Shown here piece after piece: positions 1-6,482 of a DNA stretch of 25,023 nucleotides. Source of the DNA: a bacterium (GTDB taxonomy: Bacteria > Ratteibacteria > UBA8468 > B48-G9 > JAFGKM01). The translations under genes were made by a program, and so were the position numbers. The DNA lies in NCBI GenBank assembly GCA_023230585.1, contig JALNXB010000030.1:1-25023 (forward strand). The letters are read 5' to 3'. Position 1 is the first letter of the stretch, and each line of letters opens with the position of its first letter. The notes beneath the pieces are model-generated. The model had not been told where the DNA came from, did not search any database, and saw only the letters and a program-made list of their open reading frames with translations.

Positions 1-1308
1 ATCTTCAAGCCTATCTACAAGTTCTAATCTGTGTATTTCGTGAGGGTTAAACTTTGATTCTACTTCTTTAAGGAGTTTTTCATATACCTCTTTTGCTTTA
101 GAATACTTTTTCTCACTTCTATAGGTATCTCCAATACCCCTGTTCGCACGCATCTGTTCGTTTTCAGAGATACCTTCTAATTTTAATATTTCTGAGTATA
201 CATCTCTCTCTTTGTTAAATTGTCCTGATTCGTTAAGTATTGTTGCTTTAGTAAAAAGAGTATATACCTTATATCCTAAACACAAATTAGGTAATTTTAA
301 TATATCGTCACAGGTGCGAATAGCGTCTTTATAATTTTTTTCAAGACGATAACTTTCTGCTATATTAAATAGCATAACCTGTAAATTACAATCAACTCCT
401 TCTATATTTTTTAGTGTTTCATACTCTTTTCTTGCTTCTTTAAATTTTTTTTTTTTGATAAGCGTATCGGCTTTTGCAAGAATATGTTTTATTTTATCAG
501 CAGATAACTCTTCTTTTCCTTGAGAAGATTCTTTTATCTCTTCTAAGGTTAAAACCCTGTTATATATTACTACTTCATCAATATCTATTATTTCTTGTTG
601 ATTAATTCCAACCAAAAAAGGTCGCCCTGCTGGAACGTATTCGCCGTTATGAGCAGTTTTACCTACCAGAGAACCGTTAAAGTAGAGAAGAATTGTTTTT
701 CCATCCCAAGTAAAAACAAGGTGGTGCCATACATCTTGAGGAATATCAACACCTACCGCTCTAACAGAATAAGAACTTCTATTTCTTCCGTCTGAGGAAC
801 TACCTGGAACACAACTTATCCTTGCAACAAAGTTTTCTGGTTTGGGTGTAGGAAACGTGCACCACCCTGCAGCTCCACCACCTGACGCAATAATTGAATT
901 GATATTAGATTCAAACCCTTCGTGTTTTGTTGATTCCCCACTTCTTCTGAACCAGCATTCTGCTGTGAAAGATTTGTTTAGTATCTCTACCGCTTCTCCT
1001 CGATAATATCCTCTATCCAATCTTACAGCTTTCTTTCCGGGGATACGACCATCAATTATCTTTAAATCATCAATAATTTTTCCCTTTGCTTTAATTGGTA
1101 TGAAAGAAAGGTCGTTTCCTTTCCCAGTTAAATCTTTAACAACACTTTTGCTATCAGTTACTTCTTCAAAAGTATAATATCTGGATACACTTGGATCTTT
1201 CATTAACTTCTCTTTTCTTGCGTTCCACTTTTGCGCTATTTCATTTTCACCTCGAAGTGTGTAAACCATAAGCAATAGTATTAGCCCTACATAACGCAAC
1301 ATCTTCAT
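1..1308 (-). CDS. Secreted LamG-domain protein with TPR repeats (3' end outside the window)
   Basis: An open frame of 436 codons runs off the left edge without a stop. The start is the ATG at 1308, preceded by GGAGGA with a 6-base spacer. Residues 1-20 form a short basic, then hydrophobic stretch that fits a signal peptide. Residues about 90-255 look like a LamG/concanavalin-A-like jelly-roll domain: FTAECWFRR, WHHLVFTWDGK, LLYFNGSLVG and the closing IDEVVIYNRVLTLEEI are typical of the Laminin_G_3 family. From about residue 265 the chain becomes helical and charged, with TPR-like repeats (A..Y..L......A......L). The family usually binds glycans or surface proteins outside the cytoplasm, and the TPRs suggest a protein scaffold. 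It follows rmlB by 79 bases, in the same direction. The substrate is unknown and the C-terminus is not visible. Confidence 0.85.
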   Translation of the reverse strand, partial: MKMLRYVGLILLLMVYTLRGENEIAQKWNARKEKLMKDPSVSRYYTFEEVTDSKSVVKDLTGKGNDLSFIPIKAKGKIIDDLKIIDGRIPGKKAVRLDRGYYRGEAVEILNKSFTAECWFRRSGESTKHEGFESNINSIIASGGGAAGWCTFPTPKPENFVARISCVPGSSSDGRNRSSYSVRAVGVDIPQDVWHHLVFTWDGKTILLYFNGSLVGKTAHNGEYVPAGRPFLVGINQQEIIDIDEVVIYNRVLTLEEIKESSQGKEELSADKIKHILAKADTLIKKKKFKEARKEYETLKNIEGVDCNLQVMLFNIAESYRLEKNYKDAIRTCDDILKLPNLCLGYKVYTLFTKATILNESGQFNKERDVYSEILKLEGISENEQMRANRGIGDTYRSEKKYSKAKEVYEKLLKEVESKFNPHEIHRLELVDRLED

Positions 1309-1387
1309 AAATTTTCCTCCATTGTTTTATTGTTAGTTCAGGTGTTCTTATAGATGTTTTTTTGTCTTTATAAAGATTGCAAAAATG

Positions 1388-2461
1388 TTATCTGTTATTA
1401 TAACAAATCTTTATCCAGTCAAGGTATTCACCGCTTTTCACTCTTTCTGTCCATAAAGTATTAGTTAGATACCACCTAACAGTCTTTTTTAACCCTTTCA
1501 TCATAGTAAACTTCTGTTTCCATCCGAGCGTGTCTTTTATTTTGTTACAATCTATGGCATACCGTCTATCGTGTCCTTGCCTATCTTTTACGTACGTTAT
1601 AAGTTTTGTTAGTTTTTCTATATTTAATCCTGCCTCTTCTGCTACTATTTCGCATAAAAGAAAGACTAATCTTTTATTTTCATACTCATTATCTCCACCA
1701 ATATTATAAGATTCTCCTGCGTTGCCTTTTTTTAATATAGACCAGATACCAGAAATATGGTCCTCCACATATATCCAATCTCTAATATGCTTTCCGTCCC
1801 CATATAATGGAAGAGGTCTGTTTTCAAGCATATTGTTAAGCATAAGCGGAACAAGTTTTTCTGGAAACTGGTAAGGACCGTAATTATTAGAACAGTTAGA
1901 AACAGTAACAGGTAGTTGGTATGTATGGTAGTAACTTTTTGCAATCAGGTCCCCTGCTGCCTTAGATGCTGAATAAGGGCTCCTTGGAGCATAAGGAGTT
2001 GTTTCTTTAAAAAAGCCCTTTTTGCCCAAAGAACCATAAACTTCATCAGTGCTTACCTGGTGAAAAACAACATCTTGCCTATCCTTCCAGAATAGTCTTG
2101 CTGTTTCAAGTAAATTAAAGGTACCTGATACATTTGTTTTGATAAAAGTTTCAGGGTTAATTATAGACCTATCTACATGAGATTCTGCTGCAAAATTTAT
2201 AATGGTATCAATATTCTGCTTTTGAATTAATTCAGATATTTTCTTTTTGTCACAAATGTTATAGTGGTAAAAAAAATATCGTTTTGGATATTTTTCTGAA
2301 ATATCGTTTAGATTCATCAAGTTGCCGGCATAAGTAAGCGCATCTACATTAAAAATCGTGCCTTTAAATTCCTTTAGAGAAAAAAGGTAACGTATAAAAT
2401 TTGCACCTATAAAACCTGCACCACCTGTTACCAGAATATTTTTTAACAATCTGTTCTGCAT
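1388..2461 (-). CDS. rmlB: dTDP-glucose 4,6-dehydratase
   Basis: This short-chain dehydrogenase/reductase converts dTDP-D-glucose to dTDP-4-keto-6-deoxy-D-glucose, the second step of dTDP-rhamnose and other deoxysugar synthesis, in the cytoplasm. Counting from the ATG at 2461 (357 residues, normal for the family), the NAD-binding GGAGFIG lies at 13-19, the catalytic STDEVYG at 137-143 and the YSASK tyrosine/lysine pair at 163 and 167. A longer frame starting at a TTG (2479) exists, but the shorter start puts the Rossmann motif where the family has it. No Shine-Dalgarno is visible before either start. A TATACA seven bases before the ATG could give a nearly leaderless transcript, though no good -35 accompanies it. 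It lies 67 bases after the PLP enzyme and could be cotranscribed with it. The other rml genes (A, C, D) are not in the window. Confidence 0.95.
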   Translation of the reverse strand: MQNRLLKNILVTGGAGFIGANFIRYLFSLKEFKGTIFNVDALTYAGNLMNLNDISEKYPKRYFFYHYNICDKKKISELIQKQNIDTIINFAAESHVDRSIINPETFIKTNVSGTFNLLETARLFWKDRQDVVFHQVSTDEVYGSLGKKGFFKETTPYAPRSPYSASKAAGDLIAKSYYHTYQLPVTVSNCSNNYGPYQFPEKLVPLMLNNMLENRPLPLYGDGKHIRDWIYVEDHISGIWSILKKGNAGESYNIGGDNEYENKRLVFLLCEIVAEEAGLNIEKLTKLITYVKDRQGHDRRYAIDCNKIKDTLGWKQKFTMMKGLKKTVRWYLTNTLWTERVKSGEYLDWIKICYNNR

Positions 2462-2528
2462 AAAAGTTTGTATAAACAATAAATTAACGATTTTTTATGG
2501 CTACAAAAATATCAAAATACTGCTTAAT

Positions 2529-3767
2529 TTATATTGAGTCGAGAGCGTTCTTTACATCTGAAATTAGGTCTTCATAATTCTCTATACCAACGGAAAGACG
2601 TACCATTCTCTCTGTTATACCTAAATCTCTTCTTAAATCTTCATCCACATCAACGTGTGTCATTGTAAAGGGGTGTTGTGCAAGACTTTCGGTGCTTCCC
2701 AAACTTATAGCAAGTCTAACAAGTTTTAGAGAGTTAAGAAATTTGAAGGCTTCTTTTTCTCCGCCTTTTAAATCAAACGCTATCATTGCACCGTTTCCAA
2801 GGCATTGGCGTTTTTTTATTTCATATTGGTTACCATCTTTTTCTGTAAGGTTACCTAAGTAATGAACTTTTTCTATTGCTTTATGGGTATTAAGAAATTC
2901 GGCTATTTTGCTTGCATTAAACCCTTGAATATCCATTCTTGCTTTAAGGGTTTCCAAACTTCTTGTTAATAACCAACTTGTGTTTGGAGCTGACATATTT
3001 CCAAAAAAAGTTCTTAATGCTTTCATTCTGCCTATAAGTTCTTTTGAACCAAGACAAGCTCCTGCGATAAGGTCGCTGTGGCCACCAATATATTTTGTGG
3101 CTGAATAGATGACCATATCTGCCCCGTGTTTTAACGGATGTTGCCATAAAGGGCCCAAAAAAGTATTATCAACAGCAACCTGAACTTTTTTGTCTGGTTT
3201 GGAGAATGATTGGGCTATCTCTGAAATAGTCTTTATATCAATTATTTCGTTTGTGGGGTTTGCAGGGGTTTCAAGATAAATCATTGCAAGTTTATCTGCA
3301 GAACCAGTATTTTGTATTTTTTTGATTATCTCTTCTTTTGATTCTAACGCCATAAAAGAAGCAACTTTTATATCAAATTTAGGCAATATTTTCCTTATGA
3401 GGTGGTCTGTCCCTCCGTATAAAGGGCTACTTATAAGGAGTAGGTCACCAGGCCTTAAGAATTCAAACATAAGTGTTGATATTGCAGCTAATCCACTTTC
3501 AAAGACGGCACAATCTTCTGCACCATCCCAGAGTTTTAGGCGATTTTCAAAAAGTTCAAGATTGGGGTTGTTAAGCCGACTATATATTAGACCTGGCTCT
3601 TCCCCTTCGTTAGGTTGTCTATGCCCGTAGGCAAGTTCAAAAAAAGCTTTACCTTCTTCTGCTGTTTGGAAGGCAAACGTTGATGTCTGGAATAGAGGAC
3701 ATTTAATAGAATTTTTAAATTTTTTTGATTGGTATCCGTAAGACATCATAAGACTTTCAGGTTTCAT
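2529..3767 (-). CDS. Cys/Met-metabolism PLP-dependent enzyme (cystathionine gamma-synthase / methionine gamma-lyase family)
   Basis: This 412-residue protein is a fold-type I PLP enzyme of trans-sulfuration and methionine metabolism. The PLP-binding lysine is K225 in SATKYIGGHSD. D200 in VDNTFLGP should contact the pyridine nitrogen, Y117 in PLYGGT should stack on the ring, and YSR (62-64) gives the phosphate-binding residues supplied by the neighbouring subunit. An N-terminal segment rich in Pro/Glu/Gly (about 47-60) precedes that YSR and matches a subgroup usually annotated only as 'cystathionine gamma-synthase family'. Whether it makes cystathionine or cleaves methionine or cysteine cannot be read from these motifs. 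The start is the ATG at 3767, after GGAGGA with a 3-base spacer, and a near-consensus promoter lies just upstream (3819-3847). The gene therefore has its own promoter and probably reads into rmlB. Confidence 0.92.
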   Translation of the reverse strand: MKPESLMMSYGYQSKKFKNSIKCPLFQTSTFAFQTAEEGKAFFELAYGHRQPNEGEEPGLIYSRLNNPNLELFENRLKLWDGAEDCAVFESGLAAISTLMFEFLRPGDLLLISSPLYGGTDHLIRKILPKFDIKVASFMALESKEEIIKKIQNTGSADKLAMIYLETPANPTNEIIDIKTISEIAQSFSKPDKKVQVAVDNTFLGPLWQHPLKHGADMVIYSATKYIGGHSDLIAGACLGSKELIGRMKALRTFFGNMSAPNTSWLLTRSLETLKARMDIQGFNASKIAEFLNTHKAIEKVHYLGNLTEKDGNQYEIKKRQCLGNGAMIAFDLKGGEKEAFKFLNSLKLVRLAISLGSTESLAQHPFTMTHVDVDEDLRRDLGITERMVRLSVGIENYEDLISDVKNALDSI

Positions 3768-3818
3768 TATTCCTCCATAAGGTTATATATTAAACGTAAA
3801 ATTTTGATTAATACTAAC

Positions 3819-3847
3819 ATTATATCAAAAGGGTGGTATTTTGTAAA
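3819..3847 (-). promoter_or_regulatory. Sigma70-type promoter of the PLP enzyme gene
   Basis: On the minus strand, TTTACA (3842-3847, five of six consensus bases) is separated by exactly 17 bases from a perfect TATAAT (3819-3824). This predicts transcription starting near 3812, a 5' leader of about 45 bases, and then the GGAGGA and ATG of the PLP enzyme at 3767. Confidence 0.7.
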
Positions 3848-3880
3848 TTTTTAACGAAAAGAAAAATAAAGGCAAGGATA

Positions 3881-4025
3881 AAAACATAAAAGAAAAAAAC
3901 TCCCCTTACCTTCCATCCTCTCCCTCAAGGGGAGAGGCAAATAAGGAAAAGGCAAATGCAGAGTTACTGAAACAAGTTCAGGATGGTAAATTGGTGCGTT
4001 CGGATGGTATTGTGGGCAGATAAAA
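3881..4025 (+). repeat. Intergenic repeat family R1, copy 1
   Basis: About 145 bases between two genes match 5365-5500 closely and 17393-17460 in part, all in the same orientation. The core is an 8-bp hairpin, CCTCTCCC / GGGAGAGG, with a 5-base loop (3917-3937). It is followed by a TGAAACAAGTTCAGGATG block that itself contains CTGAA...TTCAG, then by a GCGTTCGGATGGTATTGTGGGCAG block. It holds no credible gene. Frames that cross it are products of the repeat. Confidence 0.8.
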
Positions 4026-4057
4026 GCATAAAAGAAAAGCGTATGTGGTGTTTATTT

Positions 4058-4522
4058 TTAAAATGTGATACGCATCTCCACTTCACCTGTTTGGTTAAAG
4101 CCACACTTGTTGTAAAAATGAATATTTTTAGAGACACAATTAAGGATAACTTTATAACAACCTCTCTGTTGGGCTTTTGATATAAGTTGATGTATTAAAA
4201 TATCTCCAATGCCTCTGCCTCTGTAGTTTGTATCAGTGACAACATTTTCAATATGTCCGTAAGGTTTACAATTATGGGTGAGATTTATCTGAATAAGGAG
4301 TGTGCCAGTAGCAACTATTTTACCGTCTATACTGGCAACATAAAGGTAGTAGTCTGGGTTATCTAAAATTTGATTAAAAGTTTTGGTATAATCAGGAAAA
4401 CAATTGTTATCATTAAGGTTTGGCCTACTTAACTGGTGTAACAAAACAAGTATATCATTGAGATTATCTAATTCTGCTTTCTGTATGACTATATTTTTGT
4501 TTATATTTATATTACCAACCAT
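4058..4522 (-). CDS. GNAT acetyltransferase resembling glucosamine-6-phosphate N-acetyltransferase (GNA1)
   Basis: This 154-residue protein has one GNAT domain. The acetyl-CoA motif RGRGIG is at 101-106, preceded by the beta-strand GHIENVV (89-95) and followed by GCYKVILNC (121-129) and the C-terminal FYNKCGF (136-142). From GHIE to the C-terminal EVEMRI, the order and wording of the motifs match the eukaryotic-type GNA1 enzymes, as recalled from the yeast protein. Those enzymes make GlcNAc-6-phosphate from glucosamine-6-phosphate and acetyl-CoA for UDP-GlcNAc synthesis. This is a specific resemblance, but the substrate is inferred. The ATG at 4522 lies 7 bases after the stop of the upstream DeoR-type gene, so the two form one transcription unit. 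Only a weak AGAAAG stands in for a ribosome binding site, which fits translational coupling. Confidence 0.85.
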   Translation of the reverse strand: MVGNININKNIVIQKAELDNLNDILVLLHQLSRPNLNDNNCFPDYTKTFNQILDNPDYYLYVASIDGKIVATGTLLIQINLTHNCKPYGHIENVVTDTNYRGRGIGDILIHQLISKAQQRGCYKVILNCVSKNIHFYNKCGFNQTGEVEMRITF

Positions 4523-4529
4523 TGACTTT

Positions 4530-5162
4530 CTAAACTGTTATAATGTTCATCCCGCTTGATTTAAGGCGATTCAGCGTCTTTTCATAAAGTTCGCCCTTAT
4601 CTTTATTTGTGATAAGTGTATATTTTTTATTGGCCTTCATATCAATCTTAATCATTCTCATACTTCTTGTTTGGTACGTGCACTCTCTTCCAATTTTTGA
4701 ACTATCTGCAAGTATAATAACTTCTTTGGCTCTTCTCATAATATGTTCAACCTGTTGGACAGTATTTATATCGTCTGATGTTAACCCTTTTAGAGAAATA
4801 CCGGGGCTACCCATTATGATTTTGCCTATACGTGAAAAATTGAAATGAATGTCAACTATACTTAAATTTTTGCGTGAAACTTCCCCAGAAACGATACCTA
4901 TAAAATTTTCAAGGAAAAACGATTCATAACTTTTCAACCAAGTGTTTAAAATAAATATATTATTTGTCCATATCTTGAGCATAAAATGTTTTTCTGACTG
5001 AGGTAGATACTCTCCAAGATAAGAAACAGTTGTGCCTGCCCCAAGGAAAATATCGTCCCCAGAATTGATTAAATCCATACATCTTGTGGCAATCTTTTCT
5101 TTAAGTTCGTGTTTAAATTTACGTCTTTTTTCAAAAGAAAGAAATAGGTCTTTTATATCCAT
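4530..5162 (-). CDS. Stand-alone DeoR-type C-terminal sugar-phosphate sensor domain (no DNA-binding domain)
   Basis: The 210-residue protein covers only the DeoR C-terminal (DeoRC) domain. GAGTT at 41-45 and ADSSKIG at 152-158 are its phosphosugar-site motifs, and MGSPGISLKGLTSDD (117-131) is the family's usual loop. Complete DeoR regulators have about 55 more N-terminal residues with a helix-turn-helix. Here the chain begins directly at the LSFEKR...KEKIA linker. I chose the ATG at 5162 rather than the TTG at 5198, because that TTG is the first triplet of a -35 box whose promoter places the transcript start next to the ATG. The domain shares the ISOCOT fold with ribose-5-phosphate isomerase and glucosamine-6-phosphate deaminase (established knowledge). 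It might therefore be a ligand-binding or enzymatic protein rather than a repressor. The downstream partner is a GNA1-like acetyltransferase. Confidence 0.85.
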   Translation of the reverse strand: MDIKDLFLSFEKRRKFKHELKEKIATRCMDLINSGDDIFLGAGTTVSYLGEYLPQSEKHFMLKIWTNNIFILNTWLKSYESFFLENFIGIVSGEVSRKNLSIVDIHFNFSRIGKIIMGSPGISLKGLTSDDINTVQQVEHIMRRAKEVIILADSSKIGRECTYQTRSMRMIKIDMKANKKYTLITNKDKGELYEKTLNRLKSSGMNIITV

Positions 5163-5169
5163 ACATAAT

Positions 5170-5198
5170 ATATTACATAATTCATTACAAGTTGTCAA
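5170..5198 (-). promoter_or_regulatory. Promoter of the DeoRC/GNA1-like pair, apparently leaderless
   Basis: A perfect TTGACA (5193-5198) lies 17 bases from TAATAT (5170-5175) on the minus strand, and the ATG at 5162 starts eight bases further on. The predicted transcript therefore begins at or one base before the start codon, and no Shine-Dalgarno is present. An 8-base direct repeat ATTATGTA, with a 4-base gap, overlaps the -10 region and the start and could be an operator. The TTGACAACTTG string recurs at the promoter at 15783. Confidence 0.65.
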
Positions 5199-5256
5199 GT
5201 ATTATGTTAAAAAAAATGTTAAACATCCCCATTCCGTCTTTACGAGTTTAAGGATA

Positions 5257-5289
5257 AAAACAATAGTGTATAGGATAAAGACGAGGATT
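5257..5289 (+). repeat. Intergenic repeat family R2, copy 1
   Basis: The string from ACAATAGTGTATAGGAT through AAGACGAGGA recurs in inverted orientation at 11379-11412 with one or two changes. In both copies a CCGTCTTT(A/G)CGAG string lies on the 5' side, and a GATTGCCACG string lies near each copy. The stretch 5163-5604 holds this copy, R1 copy 2 and a terminator, and no credible gene. Confidence 0.7.
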
Positions 5290-5364
5290 GCCACGTCGCA
5301 ATTCCTATGAAAACTATGGAATAAAACGCTCCTCGCAACGCCATAAAACGGCGACAAAGCAAAA

Positions 5365-5500
5365 AATAAAGACAAAAGAACCCCTCACCTTGCATCCTCT
5401 CCCTCAAGGGGAGAGGCAAATAAGGAAAAGGCAAAGGCAGGGTTACTGAAACAAGTTCAGGATGACAGATTGGGGCGTTCGGATGGTATTGTGGGCAGGT
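5365..5500 (+). repeat. Intergenic repeat family R1, copy 2
   Basis: Almost the same sequence as 3881-4025. It has the CCTCTCCC/GGGAGAGG hairpin, the CAAATAAGGAAAAGGCAAA string, the TGAAACAAGTTCAGGATG block and the GCGTTCGGATGGTATTGTGGG block, in the same order and orientation. The differences are scattered single bases. Confidence 0.8.
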
Positions 5501-5545
5501 AGAAGGCAATACAACTTCCCCATTCCGGATACCTTAATAGTAAAA

Positions 5546-5575
5546 GATGGAGGTCGACTTTTGCCGACCTCCATC
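5546..5575 (-). terminator. Intrinsic terminator after the isomerase/oxidoreductase operon
   Basis: A perfect 11-bp stem (GATGGAGGTCG / CGACCTCCATC) with an 8-base loop starts 30 bases past the stop of the isomerase gene. On the minus strand it is followed by TTTTACTATT. This is a convincing rho-independent terminator for minus-strand transcripts. On the plus strand no T-run follows. Confidence 0.75.
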
Positions 5576-5604
5576 ACCGGAATAGTTAAGAAGAGTTATC
5601 AACA

Positions 5605-6462
5605 TTACAGATTTTTTTCTAACAACTCATCTGTATCTTCTATCATTTCTTTCCAGGCATCAATACTGTGAGTATTGTTTGGCCCAAAACTAAAAGGTGC
5701 GGCTTCAATAGTTGCAGAATAAGGGTATTTTATTGATACCAGACCTTGAAAAAAAGTTTTCCAATTGATAAGCCCTTTTCCAGGAGCAAGATGCGAATCT
5801 CTATCGCCTGCGTTATCTTGAAGGTGTAACGCTACAAGACGTGGAGCCATTGCTTTTAAAAAGATAGCGGGGCCTTCTGGTCCTTTACAAACTGAAGCGT
5901 GCCCTGTGTCAAGGCATAACCCAAAACTGGGGTGAGAGAATTTCTTTACAAACAACTCAAAATGTTCTGGTTTTGAACCCCATCTAATTGAGGTAGGACC
6001 TGGCAATGTGTTTTCAACTGCTATAACAATACCTTCTTTTTCAGCTAATGGTAGTAGAGTTTCAAAACTTTTAGACAGTTGAGAAATATATCTATCTATC
6101 CCCTCAACTTCAACACTATAACTATTGTTTGTAGGGTGTAATATAACCGCCCTACTCCCAAGCATAGAAGCTTTTTTTATATAAGATGCAATTCTTTCTG
6201 TTGCTTCTAATCGTATAGTTTCATAAAAAGAAGATACATCGTCACTCTGAGAATAAGGTAGATGAAAAGTTTCCAGTTTCACAGAAGATGCTTCGTAAAG
6301 AGTCCGGATACTTTTGATTTCTTCTTCTGTTTTTCCATCAACAAAAGACCAATGGGCTTCCATTGAAGGTATGTTTGCATAGTTACATAACGAGATAATC
6401 TCTTCGTGAGATTTATTTAATAAAACTGAAGCAGTTGCTGCCCAGTGCCATAATTTTTTCAT
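5605..6462 (-). CDS. Sugar phosphate isomerase/epimerase (xylose-isomerase-like TIM barrel)
   Basis: This 285-residue protein is a member of the AP-endonuclease-2/xylose-isomerase-like TIM-barrel superfamily. Expected divalent-metal ligands are visible as E150 in AVEN, D185 and H188 in LDTGH, H213 in ALHLQDN, and E253 in IEAAP. HLAPGKG (224-230) is the usual substrate-phosphate or cofactor loop. Members epimerise or isomerise sugars, inositols or ketoacids, and the substrate here is unknown. I chose the ATG at 6462, which has AAGGA eight bases upstream and lies 20 bases after the oxidoreductase stop. A longer frame to 6507 overlaps that gene and lacks a ribosome binding site. It follows a Gfo/Idh oxidoreductase in the same operon, a common pairing in inositol and uncommon-sugar catabolism, and ends at the terminator at 5546-5575. 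Confidence 0.9.
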   Translation of the reverse strand: MKKLWHWAATASVLLNKSHEEIISLCNYANIPSMEAHWSFVDGKTEEEIKSIRTLYEASSVKLETFHLPYSQSDDVSSFYETIRLEATERIASYIKKASMLGSRAVILHPTNNSYSVEVEGIDRYISQLSKSFETLLPLAEKEGIVIAVENTLPGPTSIRWGSKPEHFELFVKKFSHPSFGLCLDTGHASVCKGPEGPAIFLKAMAPRLVALHLQDNAGDRDSHLAPGKGLINWKTFFQGLVSIKYPYSATIEAAPFSFGPNNTHSIDAWKEMIEDTDELLEKNL

Positions 6463-6482
6463 TGTTAAATTCCTTGTCGTGT

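Noticed and set aside
3322..3630. Plus-strand frame of 102 codons
   Set aside because: It lies wholly inside the PLP enzyme gene on the opposite strand and has no independent signals.
3917..3937. R1 hairpin as a transcription terminator
   Set aside because: No T-run follows the stem on either strand.
4038..4053. GTATGTGGTGTTTA resembling the 5' end of R3
   Set aside because: Only about 13 of 14 bases match, at the end of the acetyltransferase gene. A chance match or tiny remnant cannot be told apart.
5162..5198. Longer DeoR-type start at TTG (5198)
   Set aside because: This TTG is the start of the -35 box TTGACA, and the ATG at 5162 fits the promoter and the family's domain boundary better.
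5365..5500. R1 copies as a CRISPR array
   Set aside because: The copies are 1.5 to 12 kb apart, single, and not separated by regular spacers.
5240..5509. An 89-codon minus-strand frame rich in PLPLRER and similar strings
   Set aside because: It crosses repeats R1 and R2. Another frame at 17259-17468 shows the same YLPLPLRER string because the repeat is translated by chance. No ribosome binding site.
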